A stretch of 64,000 nucleotides of DNA from Rugamonas aquatica (GTDB lineage: Bacteria; Pseudomonadota; Gammaproteobacteria; Burkholderiales; Burkholderiaceae_D): positions 62,001-126,000 of the forward strand of contig NZ_WHUG01000010.1 in NCBI RefSeq assembly GCF_009380215.1, in the 5' to 3' direction. The notes under the pieces are model-generated. The model did no database searches. It saw only the letters and a list, made by a program, of their open reading frames with translations, and had not been told where the DNA came from. Shown here piece by piece: positions 54,072 to 63,200 of the stretch. The translations under genes were made by a program, and so were the position numbers. Every line of letters begins with the position of its first letter. The first letter of the stretch is position 1.

Positions 54072-55614
54072 GAACGTCTCCGGAGGCGATCACTTGCAGC
54101 ACCGAGTTTTCGTCCAGCGCGCCACGGGGATACTGCCCCCCGGCTTTGCGGTCGCGCATGACGACGATGCGATCGCTGACCCGCAGCACTTCCGGCAGCT
54201 CGGACGAGATGAACAGGATCGCCATGCCCTTGCGGCACAGGGCCGTCACATAATCCATGATCTCCTGCTTGGCGCGCACGTCGATGCCGCGTGTCGGTTC
54301 GTCCAGGATCAGCATTTTCGGCTCGGTGGCCATCCAGCGCGCCAGCAGCACCTTCTGCTGATTGCCGCCGGAGAGAGTACCGATAGGCGTCTCGATGCTG
54401 GCCGTCTTGATGCCCAGCGCCTTGACGTATTCCTCAGCAAGCTGCTGCTGGCGTCTAAGCGGAATCGCGCGCAGGATGCCGGTGCGGGCTTGCAGCGCAA
54501 GGATCAGGTTCTCGCGCACCGACAGCTCCAGCACCGCGCCCTCATGCTTGCGGTCTTCGGAGCAGAAGCCGATGCCGGCAGCGATGGCGTCGCGAGGCGA
54601 AGCGAAATTGCACTCCTTGCCGTCGATGGCGATGCTGCCGCTGTCCGCCTTGTCCGCGCCGAACAGCAGGCGTGCGGCCTCGGTGCGGCCGGAGCCCAGC
54701 AAGCCGGCCAGGCCTAGCAGCTCGCCCTGCCGCAATTCGATATCCATCGGCGACAGCGCCCCCTTGCGGCCCAGGCCCACCGCGCGCAGGAAGGTCGTGA
54801 GTTTCGACGACGCGGATGGCGCCGGGGCTTGGGCCGGAGCCGCCGCCAGCGCCGGGGCGACAGCAGCCTGCGCCCCCACCATCTTGTTGACCAATTCAAG
54901 CCGCGACAGCTCGCTGCACGCGTACTCGCCCTCCCGCTCACCGTTGCGCATGACCGTGATGCGATCTGAAATTGCGTAAGTCTGGTCCAGGAAGTGCGTC
55001 ACAAACAGTATCGCCATGCCCTGCTCGCGCAGCCCGCGCAGGACATTGAAGAGCAGTTCTACCTCCTTCTCATCGAGGCTGGAAGTCGGCTCATCGAGTA
55101 TCAGCACCTTGGCCGACACCAGCAACGCCCGCGAGATGGCCACCATCTGCTGGATCGCCAACGGATAGCGCGCCAGAGGCAGCGATACATCGATCCGTAT
55201 CTGCATCCGCTCCAGCAGTTCCGTCGCCTGCCGCTGCATGCCGGCCCAGTCGATGCCGCCGCGCTTGCGCGGATAACGGCCGATGAAGATATTCTCCGCC
55301 ACCGACAGGTTCGGACAAAGATTCACTTCCTGATAAACGGTGCTGATGCCCAGGTTCTGTGCATCCAGCGTGGACGAAGGCTGTATCGCCCGTCCTTCCA
55401 GCAGAATCTGGCCCTGGTCCGGCGTGTACACACCGGTCAGCACCTTGATCAGCGTCGACTTGCCGGCGCCGTTCTGCCCCATCAGCGTATGCACCTCGCC
55501 CGGATATAGATTCAGCGCCACACCGCTCAAAGCCTGCACGCCGGGGAAAGCCTTGCTGATGCCGCGCAGCTCCAGTACCGGCACAGGCGCCGGCGCGGAA
55601 GATAAGATAGCCAT
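54064..55614 (-). CDS. ytfR: Sugar ABC transporter ATP-binding protein, YtfR-like (double ATPase)
   Basis: A 516-aa protein with two fused ATPase domains. Domain 1 has Walker A GQNGAGKSTLIK and Walker B VLILDEPTSSLD; domain 2 has a degenerate Walker A (GLLGSGRTEAAR) but an intact signature LSGGNQQKVLLARW and Walker B LILDEPTRGID, the standard arrangement in sugar importers. The linker between is Ala/Pro-rich (about residues 250-270). Confidence 0.92.
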   Translation of the reverse strand: MAILSSAPAPVPVLELRGISKAFPGVQALSGVALNLYPGEVHTLMGQNGAGKSTLIKVLTGVYTPDQGQILLEGRAIQPSSTLDAQNLGISTVYQEVNLCPNLSVAENIFIGRYPRKRGGIDWAGMQRQATELLERMQIRIDVSLPLARYPLAIQQMVAISRALLVSAKVLILDEPTSSLDEKEVELLFNVLRGLREQGMAILFVTHFLDQTYAISDRITVMRNGEREGEYACSELSRLELVNKMVGAQAAVAPALAAAPAQAPAPSASSKLTTFLRAVGLGRKGALSPMDIELRQGELLGLAGLLGSGRTEAARLLFGADKADSGSIAIDGKECNFASPRDAIAAGIGFCSEDRKHEGAVLELSVRENLILALQARTGILRAIPLRRQQQLAEEYVKALGIKTASIETPIGTLSGGNQQKVLLARWMATEPKMLILDEPTRGIDVRAKQEIMDYVTALCRKGMAILFISSELPEVLRVSDRIVVMRDRKAGGQYPRGALDENSVLQVIASGDVHE

Positions 55615-55618
55615 CGGA

Positions 55619-56581
55619 TCAGTATTTACGGTTCGGGAATTCCTTGGCCGCGACTTCGGCCGGGAACACGCCCTCTTGGGTCACAACGCGCTTGGGCACA
55701 GGCTTGTTCGCCACCACATCACGCGCCAGCTGCATCAGCTGAGGGCCCAGCAGCGGGCTGCACTCCACCGTCACATTCAGCTTCCCTGCGATCATCGCCT
55801 CGAAAGCGCCCTTCACGCCATCGATGGAAATCACAACGATGTCCTTGCCCGGCTTCATACCGGCTTCCTCGATCGCCTGGATCGCGCCAATCGCCATGTC
55901 ATCATTATGCGCGTACAGCACGTTGATCTTCTTGCCCTCGGCCTTGAGGAAGGCTTCCATCACCTCCTTGCCCTTGGCGCGGGTGAAGTCGCCGGTCTGC
56001 GAGCGGATCACCTTCAGCTTAGGATTGCCGGCGATGACTTCCTCGAAGCCCTTCTTCCGATCCAGCGCAGGCGCCGAACCGACCGTGCCTTGCAGCTCAA
56101 CGATATTTATAACTGTATCGGGCGTCTTCTTTGCGCGCTCCAGCAGCCAGCGGCCGGCGCGACGGCCTTCTTCCACGAAGTCCGAGCCGATGAAGGTCGC
56201 GAACAGCGAAGGATCGCTGACGTTGACGGCGCGGTCGGTCAGGATGACGGGGATCTTCGCGGCCTTGGCTTCGCGCAGCACAGTGTCCCAGCCCGATTCC
56301 ACCACCGGCGAAAACGCGATCACGTCCACGCGCTGGGCGATGAAGGAGCGGATCGCCTTGACCTGGTTCTCCTGCTTTTGCTGGGCGTCCGCGAACTTGA
56401 GGGTGATGCCGTCCTTCTTGGCGGCGTCCTTGATCGAGACGGTGTTCGCGGTGCGCCACTCGCTTTCGGCGCCGACCTGCGAGAACCCGATCACCAGCGG
56501 CTTGGCCGCGAAGACCGGAGTGTTGAAGACGAAGGCGCCCAGGAATGCGGCGGCCAGTACGGTTCTGCGATTGCATGTCAT
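55619..56581 (-). CDS. ytfQ: Sugar ABC transporter substrate-binding protein, YtfQ-like
   Basis: 320 aa from ATG 56581 (GGAG 8 bp upstream), with a signal peptide ending at about residue 26 (VFAA). The mature start PLVIGFSQVGAESEWR is the YtfQ pattern. E. coli YtfQ binds galactofuranose preferentially. The enzyme genes around it all target arabinofuranose, so L-arabinofuranose, which lacks only the exocyclic carbon of galactofuranose, is the inferred ligand. Confidence 0.9.
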   Translation of the reverse strand: MTCNRRTVLAAAFLGAFVFNTPVFAAKPLVIGFSQVGAESEWRTANTVSIKDAAKKDGITLKFADAQQKQENQVKAIRSFIAQRVDVIAFSPVVESGWDTVLREAKAAKIPVILTDRAVNVSDPSLFATFIGSDFVEEGRRAGRWLLERAKKTPDTVINIVELQGTVGSAPALDRKKGFEEVIAGNPKLKVIRSQTGDFTRAKGKEVMEAFLKAEGKKINVLYAHNDDMAIGAIQAIEEAGMKPGKDIVVISIDGVKGAFEAMIAGKLNVTVECSPLLGPQLMQLARDVVANKPVPKRVVTQEGVFPAEVAAKEFPNRKY

Positions 56582-56609
56582 AGCACAGTCTCCAGATGGA
56601 TTTTTATGT

Positions 56610-56667
56610 ATTTTCTGGATCACATACTATGAGAAACACGAATATCTATCCAATGACATTTTCTGGA
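56610..56667. promoter_or_regulatory. Direct repeats ATTTTCTGGA upstream of ytfQ
   Basis: Two identical 10-bp copies, ATTTTCTGGA at 56610-56619 and 56658-56667, 48 bp apart start to start, in the only sizeable gap (107 bp) inside the arabinan locus. The gap is AT-rich. This is the best candidate for an internal promoter with a regulator-binding site for the transporter genes. No clear -10/-35 pair was fixed. Confidence 0.45.
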
Positions 56668-56688
56668 AGTTTGATACTCGTTTTGACA

Positions 56689-59055
56689 TCAGCGCAGTAA
56701 GCGCAAACCGTACAGGCGCCCGACCATGGAGCCCTCGCGCGCGACAAACTTGACCACCAGCTTGCCGCCGCTCGCCATGGACGATGGAATCGCGTAATCC
56801 TTGACGTCGATCTCCTTCAGTATCCCTGATCCCAGGGTCACTTCGGCCAACAGCCGATCATTGACGAATATATCGAAGCGCCGTCCGACACCCAGCGTCG
56901 AATAGGTCAATTGCAGCGTGCGTGCTTCGCTCTTCAGATCCTTAAACTCGTAGCTGAACCAGCCGCTCGCCTGCCGCCAATGCAAAGGCCCGTCGACGCC
57001 GGCCTCTGTGCCCTCGCCTTTGAAGAAGTGGTCGGACTCCGGCTGCTGCTCGCCCGGCGCCACCTGGTCGATGGTCTGCGCATTCAATGCCAGCCGCGCC
57101 GCCTCGTCCTTCGCGGCCTTGGTCTGCATGAAGGCCAGGTTGGCAGGCGTCGAATACGGCCAATACACCACATAGCGCGAATCGTGCAGCCGGAAGAACG
57201 GAATGAACGTGACGCTGCCGACGCTCTTGCCCTGCACCAGACCGGGCGCCGTGAACGTCAGCGGCCTGCCCGGCACCGGCTTGAAGCGGTCCATGAAGGC
57301 CTTGGTGTCGCTGACCAGCACCGGCGCGGACTCCAGCGGGCAGACCTGCCCTTGCGCCACGTGGCCCATGCGCGAATCGTCGGCGAAGAAGTTCAGCTTT
57401 TCACCGGCGAAGGGATTGGTCTTTGCCGCCAGCACGATGGGGCCGTGCAGCACCGCGTAGTAGTTGGACTTGTCCGGCATCTGCTCCAGATGGGTCTTCA
57501 TCGGCAGGAGGATATCGACCTTGTCGCCGTCGCGCCATAGCCGGCGCAGGCTGACGTAGCGGTCCGCGCCCGCGTCGGCTGACACAGGCTTGCCGTTGAC
57601 GGTGATACGCAAGGCGCCCCGCGCCACCCACTCCGGATAGCGGATCTTCATCGTAAAGGCTTTGCTGCCCTGGACCGTGATGGTGCTGCGGTCCTCGTCC
57701 GGGAAGCGGTTGGCCTGCGTGATCGTCACGCCTTGTGTGCGCCAGTTCAGCGTCGACGGGATGAACAGGTTCACATACAACTGGTCGCCGCGATGCACGT
57801 AAATGAATTCGCCGTACTTGGCATGGCTTTCGATCCCCGATCCCACACAGCACCACATGGCCTTGTCCACCTGCGAGTAGACGCGGTAGTGATTGGGCCG
57901 CATCGGCGTGAAGTAGACAAAGCCGCCGCTGTCCGGACGCTGCGAGGACAGGATGTGGTTGTACAGCGCGCGCTCGTAGTAATCGCTGTAGCTGCCCTTT
58001 GCGTCGCCGAGGAACAGCAGCTCGGTGAGCTTGAGCATATTGTAGGTGTTGCAGGTCTCCGGGCCTTCCACCTCATCGACCATGGACGAGAAATCCCTGC
58101 CGTCGTGGAAGTGCTCCTTGACGCTGTTGCCGCCGATGGCGACGGTGCGGTGATGGCGCACGGTCTGCCAGAAGAACTGCGCGGCCTGCTGCCACTCGCG
58201 CCGGCCGGTCATGTCGCCGATGCGTTTGAAGCCGATCACCTTGGGGATCTGGGTATTGGCGTGCAGGCCGGTGAGCTGGTCCTTGCCCTTTTCCAGCGGC
58301 TGCAGGATGGCCTGGTGCGAGAAGCGGATCGCCAGGTCCGTGTATTTTTTCTGCCCCGTCATCTGCGCGACATCGGCCAGCACCTCGTTCATGCCGCCAT
58401 GTTCGCTGCGCAGCATGGTCTGCATCTGCTCTTCGCTCAGGTGCGACGTAAGCTCCAGCGCCCAGTCGGACATCGCTATCAGCATGGCGCGTGCATCCGC
58501 GTTGCCCGCATAGGTGTAGGCGTCGCGCAGGCCGGCGTACACCTTGTGCAGGTTGTACCACGGGACCCATTTGCCGTTGACGGAGAAGTTATCGGCATGG
58601 AGCTCGCCCCTGGCGATGGCCTGCCACGCGGCGCTGCCGTCCGGGATGCCGCCGATGTAGCCGTTGCCGTTGCGCTCCTGGCAGCGTTTGAGTTCCGCGA
58701 CGAAGTAGTTCAACCGCCGCAGCACTTCCTCGTCGCCGGTGGACGCGTACATCAGCGCCAACGCGGACAGGTAGTGGCCGCCGAGGTGGCCGTCCAGGCC
58801 CGTGGACTCCCAGTTGCCGTAGCTGGGCTGCTTTGGTGGCAGACCAGCTTCGCGCAGGAATGGGGCCAGCAGGCGGTCGGGCTCCATCTCCAGCAGATAG
58901 TGGAGGTCCGTCCGCTGAGCTTCCAGAAACGGGCTGTCGCCAAGACGAACGTCGGCCAGGGGGAACAGCTGTAGCGGTGCGGCAGCGGCAGATGCGCCCA
59001 GCATCGCCGCGAGGATGAACGCAGCGCCCCTGCGCAACGCGACCGCCAACATCAT
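56689..59055 (-). CDS. GH127 beta-L-arabinofuranosidase
   Basis: 788 aa with a signal peptide (residues 1-25), a catalytic (alpha/alpha)6 barrel and C-terminal beta domains. The zinc-thiolate centre of GH127 enzymes is visible: Glu333 and Cys335 in GPETCNTYNM, and the Cys402-Cys403 pair in AMWCCVGSG; Cys402 is the expected nucleophile. Glu314 in GGNSVKEHF is a candidate acid/base. Family members release beta-1,2-linked L-arabinofuranose, as found in plant extensins. It overlaps the GH43 gene upstream by 4 bp. Confidence 0.92.
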   Translation of the reverse strand: MMLAVALRRGAAFILAAMLGASAAAAPLQLFPLADVRLGDSPFLEAQRTDLHYLLEMEPDRLLAPFLREAGLPPKQPSYGNWESTGLDGHLGGHYLSALALMYASTGDEEVLRRLNYFVAELKRCQERNGNGYIGGIPDGSAAWQAIARGELHADNFSVNGKWVPWYNLHKVYAGLRDAYTYAGNADARAMLIAMSDWALELTSHLSEEQMQTMLRSEHGGMNEVLADVAQMTGQKKYTDLAIRFSHQAILQPLEKGKDQLTGLHANTQIPKVIGFKRIGDMTGRREWQQAAQFFWQTVRHHRTVAIGGNSVKEHFHDGRDFSSMVDEVEGPETCNTYNMLKLTELLFLGDAKGSYSDYYERALYNHILSSQRPDSGGFVYFTPMRPNHYRVYSQVDKAMWCCVGSGIESHAKYGEFIYVHRGDQLYVNLFIPSTLNWRTQGVTITQANRFPDEDRSTITVQGSKAFTMKIRYPEWVARGALRITVNGKPVSADAGADRYVSLRRLWRDGDKVDILLPMKTHLEQMPDKSNYYAVLHGPIVLAAKTNPFAGEKLNFFADDSRMGHVAQGQVCPLESAPVLVSDTKAFMDRFKPVPGRPLTFTAPGLVQGKSVGSVTFIPFFRLHDSRYVVYWPYSTPANLAFMQTKAAKDEAARLALNAQTIDQVAPGEQQPESDHFFKGEGTEAGVDGPLHWRQASGWFSYEFKDLKSEARTLQLTYSTLGVGRRFDIFVNDRLLAEVTLGSGILKEIDVKDYAIPSSMASGGKLVVKFVAREGSMVGRLYGLRLLR

Positions 59056-60062
59056 GGCGTCGGCAGCTGCGTGCTGCGGTACCGGTTCAGGTCAGCCTGG
59101 TCCACCAACGGCCAGCCGCTGGCATCCCACTTCATTTCCATGATCTTCAGCTTTTGCAGGTAGTTGTCCGCCGTCTCGTAGGCGTGCAGCACCATGTAGT
59201 CCTTGCCATCGATGGTGTAGGCGCTGTTGTGGCCCAGGCCCTTCCAGTCCTTGTCACCGGCGATGACGGTGGAGCCGCCGCCTTTCATCATGTCCACGCC
59301 GTTTTTGTCGACATAAGGCCCGGTGACATCCTTCGACCGTCCGACCACGACATGGTAAGTGCTGTCGCCCTTGCGGCAGCACAGCCCGAACGATGCGAAC
59401 AAGTAGTAGTACTCGCCCTTCCTGAAGATGAACGGCGCTTCGATTTCATCCGGCCCGGCCGACTTGTCCGCCACCGACGGCCCACGTGAACGGCTGGCGA
59501 TAGCGTGCCATTCCTGCGGCTCCGCCAGGCCGGTCCAATCCGCGTTCAGTCTGACCAGTTTCAGCCCGCTCCAGAAAGAGCCGAACGCCATCCATGCACC
59601 GCCCTTGCCGTCTTCGACGATGTTCGGGTCGATGGCGTTCCAGTCGTCGCGCAGCGGCACCGATTGCAGCACCATGCCCTTGTCTTCCCAGCGGTAGTCC
59701 GGCGAGCGTGGGTTGAGCGTCTTGTTGATGGTGACGCCTATGCCCGACGTGTTCTTGCCGAAACCGGACACGGAATAGTACAAATAGTATTTACCGTTAT
59801 GGAAGTGCACATCAGGCGCCCAGATATGGCCGTCGAAAGTCGGCGCGGCGCGCTTGGCCCACACCGGCTGCTCCTTGAAGACTGGGCCTTCCGGCATCCA
59901 GTCCTTCATATTCTTCGAGCTGTAGAAAGTGATGCCCGGCCCCGTGCTGAACACGTACCAGGTATCGCCCTCCTTCGCCATCACCGGATCATGGACGCTC
60001 ACCTCCTTGGCGGAGCAAGCCGACAGCACCAGCAGGCCCAATGCAAATATCGCAAACTTCAT
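59052..60062 (-). CDS. GH43 lipoprotein, arabinan endo-1,5-alpha-L-arabinanase-like
   Basis: 336 aa with a lipobox LSAC (Cys16), so it is likely anchored to a membrane. The GH43 catalytic triad is Asp25 (VHDPVM), Asp145 (AIDPNIV) and Glu208 (EIEAPFI). The whole is an arabinanase-type single domain. It begins 1 bp after the next GH43 stop and overlaps the GH127 start (ATGA), so translation is coupled in the operon. Confidence 0.88.
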   Translation of the reverse strand: MKFAIFALGLLVLSACSAKEVSVHDPVMAKEGDTWYVFSTGPGITFYSSKNMKDWMPEGPVFKEQPVWAKRAAPTFDGHIWAPDVHFHNGKYYLYYSVSGFGKNTSGIGVTINKTLNPRSPDYRWEDKGMVLQSVPLRDDWNAIDPNIVEDGKGGAWMAFGSFWSGLKLVRLNADWTGLAEPQEWHAIASRSRGPSVADKSAGPDEIEAPFIFRKGEYYYLFASFGLCCRKGDSTYHVVVGRSKDVTGPYVDKNGVDMMKGGGSTVIAGDKDWKGLGHNSAYTIDGKDYMVLHAYETADNYLQKLKIMEMKWDASGWPLVDQADLNRYRSTQLPTP

Positions 60063-60063
60063 T

Positions 60064-61635
60064 TCAACTCCCTGTACGCGCGCCCCAGATCGACACGCCG
60101 TCCACCGACTGTGCCGTCCACGTCACCACGAAAGCGCTGGCGTTGGTATTCCATTGGCGCGACAGCACGCCGTTGAAGGTTCCTGCTGCGCCCAGCGATA
60201 TCGTGATCTTGTTGGCTCCATTATGCGTCCAAGTGCCGGCGGCAGCACCGGAAACCGTACCATCGGCGGCCAGCCTGATATTCTGCGACGCCTTGATCGC
60301 GGCCGTGATGTCCTTGCCGTGGTTGATCGTCTTGTAGGCGCCGGCGGCATCGGCCGCTGTCACGTCGGCCGACAGCACCGTCGCGCTCTTGCTGAGCGGC
60401 GCGTAACGGAACGGCGACACCACGATCCAGCCATCCTCGTTGATGAACATCTCGTGCACGCGGATCTGGTGCAGCTCGCCGGTGCCTGGGAAGCGCGTAT
60501 GGAACACCAGGAAGTACTGGCCGGTCGCGGCCTCGTAGTAGGCCGAGTTGTGGCCGGGCGACACATAGCCCAGCGGCGTGCCGCTTTCGCCGTCGGCCAG
60601 CGCGAACTGGTGGTTCCCCATGATCTTCTGTCCAAATGGCGCGATGCTGGCGTCGTCGAACAGCGGCAGCGCAGGATTGGCCTTGACGTTCGCCATGTCG
60701 TTGCCCTTGGCGTCCACGTAGGGGCCGTCCGGGTTCAGCGAGCGCGCCACGCGCATATTGTAGGCGCCGTTGGCATCCAGTCCGCCAAAGGAGGTGAACA
60801 GGTAGTAGTACTTCGACTGAGGGCTGTACATCACGTACGCACCTTCGATGCGGCTGTGGTTCCCGCCCATCAGGTGCTTGCCGTAGCCTTGGCCCGGCTT
60901 CTGCAAGCCGGTGGCCGGGTCCATCGCCAGGATGAAGATGCCGCCCGAGTAGGAGCCGTAGACCATCCACAGCTTGCCGTCCTTGTCGAAGAAGGTGGTC
61001 GGGTCCACCACGTTCGGCATTGTCAGTGCATCGTAGACGTTGACGCCGTCCTCGCCCACCTGGCCCCACATGCCGGATTTGAGCAGGATCTGCTTGTTGA
61101 CGTACGGGCCTTCGATCTTGTCCGCCACCGCCACGCCAAGTGCCGAGCGTGGGGAGTCACCCTTGCAGGCGTTGTAGTAGAAGTAGAACTTGCCGTCGCC
61201 GAGTTTGACCACGTCCGGCGCCCACAGGTCCGTCACCTGCGCCCAGGTGAATGTGTCCGCCAGCGCGGTGACGACGTTGTTGAACAGTGGGTTGGCGGCG
61301 TTGACGCCGTCGGCGATCTTCGTCCAGTTCATCAGGTCAGTCGATTTGGCGGCGGCCAGGTGCGAGCCGAAGACGTAGTACGTGCCATCCACCTTGATGA
61401 TGGCGGGATCGTGCACGGAGGCCTCGCCGAACGTGATGCTGGTTGGCGTTGGCGTTGGCGTTGGCGTTGGCGTTGGCGTTGGCGTTGGAGTTGGAGTTGG
61501 CGTAGGAGCCGGCGCCGGTGTTGGCGTCGGCGCCGGAGCGGCCGTGCTACCGCCGCCACCACAACCCGCCAGCAGCAGCGCAACGCCGCCGGCGATGGCA
61601 TTGCGGCGCGAGATCGAGATATCGTGTTCGCTCAT
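60064..61635 (-). CDS. GH43 arabinanase-like lipoprotein with a PT-repeat linker
   Basis: 523 aa from ATG 61635. N-terminal SRRNAIAGG plus LAGC (Cys25) suggests a Tat-exported lipoprotein. Residues about 33-63 are a Pro-Thr repeat linker, then the GH43 domain starts at Asp74 (VHDPAI), with a C-terminal beta domain (about 400-523) of the kind seen in bacterial endo-arabinanases. An in-frame start at 61659 would overlap the GH51 gene. Gap to GH51 is 4 bp. Confidence 0.87.
   Translation of the reverse strand: MSEHDISISRRNAIAGGVALLLAGCGGGGSTAAPAPTPTPAPAPTPTPTPTPTPTPTPTPTPTPTSITFGEASVHDPAIIKVDGTYYVFGSHLAAAKSTDLMNWTKIADGVNAANPLFNNVVTALADTFTWAQVTDLWAPDVVKLGDGKFYFYYNACKGDSPRSALGVAVADKIEGPYVNKQILLKSGMWGQVGEDGVNVYDALTMPNVVDPTTFFDKDGKLWMVYGSYSGGIFILAMDPATGLQKPGQGYGKHLMGGNHSRIEGAYVMYSPQSKYYYLFTSFGGLDANGAYNMRVARSLNPDGPYVDAKGNDMANVKANPALPLFDDASIAPFGQKIMGNHQFALADGESGTPLGYVSPGHNSAYYEAATGQYFLVFHTRFPGTGELHQIRVHEMFINEDGWIVVSPFRYAPLSKSATVLSADVTAADAAGAYKTINHGKDITAAIKASQNIRLAADGTVSGAAAGTWTHNGANKITISLGAAGTFNGVLSRQWNTNASAFVVTWTAQSVDGVSIWGARTGS
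61442..61501 (-). repeat. Hexanucleotide tandem repeat (GTTGGC)n in the GH43 linker
   Basis: Seven perfect GTTGGC units at 61442-61483 followed by two GTTGGA and one GTTGGC, ten units in total. On the coding strand each unit adds Pro-Thr. Because the unit is 6 bp, slippage would change linker length by two residues without a frameshift. Confidence 0.9.
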
Positions 61636-61639
61636 GGCC

Positions 61640-63187
61640 TTACTCCACCGTGACCACAATGACAGCCTTCGCCGGAACCTTCACCGTCAGCTTGCCATCG
61701 ACGGCCGTGGCGCTGTAAGGCGCCGGCTTGATGGCCTGCGGGGCCTGGAAGGTGTTGTGCGCGTCCATCGCGGCAGCGGTCAGCACGCGGCCCTTGACGG
61801 CCTTGATGGCCTGCCCCGGCACGTTGATCGCCACTTCCGCAGCCTGCGCTGGATTGGTGTTGACCAGCGCCAGATACAGCTTGCCATCCGTGCCGCGCGC
61901 GGCCGATGCGCTGATCTCCGGCACGCTCGCGCCATCGAGCGCGTACGGCGGATTGTTCGACAACGTCAGCGGCAGCGAAGCCGCGCCCTGGAATGGCACA
62001 TACATCTCGAAGGCGTGATAGGTCGGCGTCAGCACCATCTTGTCCTTGTCGGTGATAATCATCGATTGCAGCACGTTGACCATCTGCGCGATATTGGTCA
62101 TGCGCACCCGGTCTGCATGGGCATGGAAGATGTTGAAGTTAAGCGCTGCAACAACCGCATCGCGCAGGGTGTTCTGCTGAAACAGGAAGCCGGCGTTGGT
62201 ACCCTTCTCCACGTCGTACCAGGTGCCCCATTCATCGACGAACAGGCCCAGTTTCTTCTCCGGGTCGTTCTTGTCCATCGCCGCGGAGTTCTTGCGGATG
62301 TGGTCTTCCATGCGCAGCGTGTTGGACATCGTGGACATCCACTCGTTCTCCGGGAAGCCGGTGGCCGCGCCCTTCACTTCCCATTTACCGGTCGGGATGG
62401 TGTAGTAGTGGAAGCTGATGCCGTCGGTCTGGCGCTTCAGCTGCTTGCTCAGCACCTCGGACCAGCTCACATCGTTGTCGTTGCCGCCGCTGGCGATCAT
62501 CTTCGGACGGTATTGCTGCGGCGCGCGCAGGAAGGTCTCGACGTTCTTGTACAGGTCAGCGTAGTGTTCCGGCGTCATATTGCCGCCGCAGCCCCAGGCC
62601 TCGTTACCGATCGCGAAATAGGCAACCTTGAATGGCTTGTCGCGGCCATTCTTGCGGCGCAGGTTGGCCAGCGTGGACTTGCTGTCCGAGGTCAGATACT
62701 CGATCCACTCCGACATCTCCTGTGCACTGCCGGTGCCAAGGTTGCCGTTGACGTAGGCATCGGCGCCCAGCAGGTCGACCAGGTCGAAGAACTCGTGCGT
62801 GCCGACGGCATTGGATTCCTCCACGCCGCCCCAGTTGGTGTTGACCTTGACCGGCCGCTTCTCGCGCGGGCCGATGCCGTCCTTCCAGTGATATTCGTCG
62901 GCGAAGCAGCCGCCAGGCCAGCGCACCAGCGGCACGTGCATGGCCTTCAAAGCGCCGACAACGTCGTTGCGCCAGCCCTTGGTGTTCGGGATCTTCGATT
63001 TCGGGCCGACCCACATGCCTTCGTAGATGCCGGTGCCGAGGTGTTCGGCGAACTGGCCGTAGATGTCCTTGTTGATGACGGCGCCCGGCTTGCCGGCGTC
63101 GATGGTCAGGCCGATGGTGTCAGCTGCGAACGCGCCGCCCGAGGCGAGCAGGCACAGGGCGAGTACGCCATGTTTGATTTGGTTCAT
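61640..63187 (-). CDS. GH51 alpha-L-arabinofuranosidase, secreted
   Basis: 515 aa with a signal peptide (residues 1-22, AFAAD). The acid/base is Glu196 in FAIGNEAWGCGG and the nucleophile is Glu319 in LFVDEWGTWYD, both in the expected GH51 contexts. The enzyme removes alpha-L-arabinofuranosyl side chains from arabinan or arabinoxylan. Most bacterial GH51 enzymes are cytoplasmic, so secretion here is a useful detail and fits the other exported hydrolases. Confidence 0.92.
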   Translation of the reverse strand: MNQIKHGVLALCLLASGGAFAADTIGLTIDAGKPGAVINKDIYGQFAEHLGTGIYEGMWVGPKSKIPNTKGWRNDVVGALKAMHVPLVRWPGGCFADEYHWKDGIGPREKRPVKVNTNWGGVEESNAVGTHEFFDLVDLLGADAYVNGNLGTGSAQEMSEWIEYLTSDSKSTLANLRRKNGRDKPFKVAYFAIGNEAWGCGGNMTPEHYADLYKNVETFLRAPQQYRPKMIASGGNDNDVSWSEVLSKQLKRQTDGISFHYYTIPTGKWEVKGAATGFPENEWMSTMSNTLRMEDHIRKNSAAMDKNDPEKKLGLFVDEWGTWYDVEKGTNAGFLFQQNTLRDAVVAALNFNIFHAHADRVRMTNIAQMVNVLQSMIITDKDKMVLTPTYHAFEMYVPFQGAASLPLTLSNNPPYALDGASVPEISASAARGTDGKLYLALVNTNPAQAAEVAINVPGQAIKAVKGRVLTAAAMDAHNTFQAPQAIKPAPYSATAVDGKLTVKVPAKAVIVVTVE

Positions 63188-63200
63188 TGTGATCTCCTGT

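Noticed and set aside
61440..61510. CRISPR-like repeat array
   Set aside because: The units are contiguous hexamers with no spacers and encode an in-frame Pro-Thr linker.
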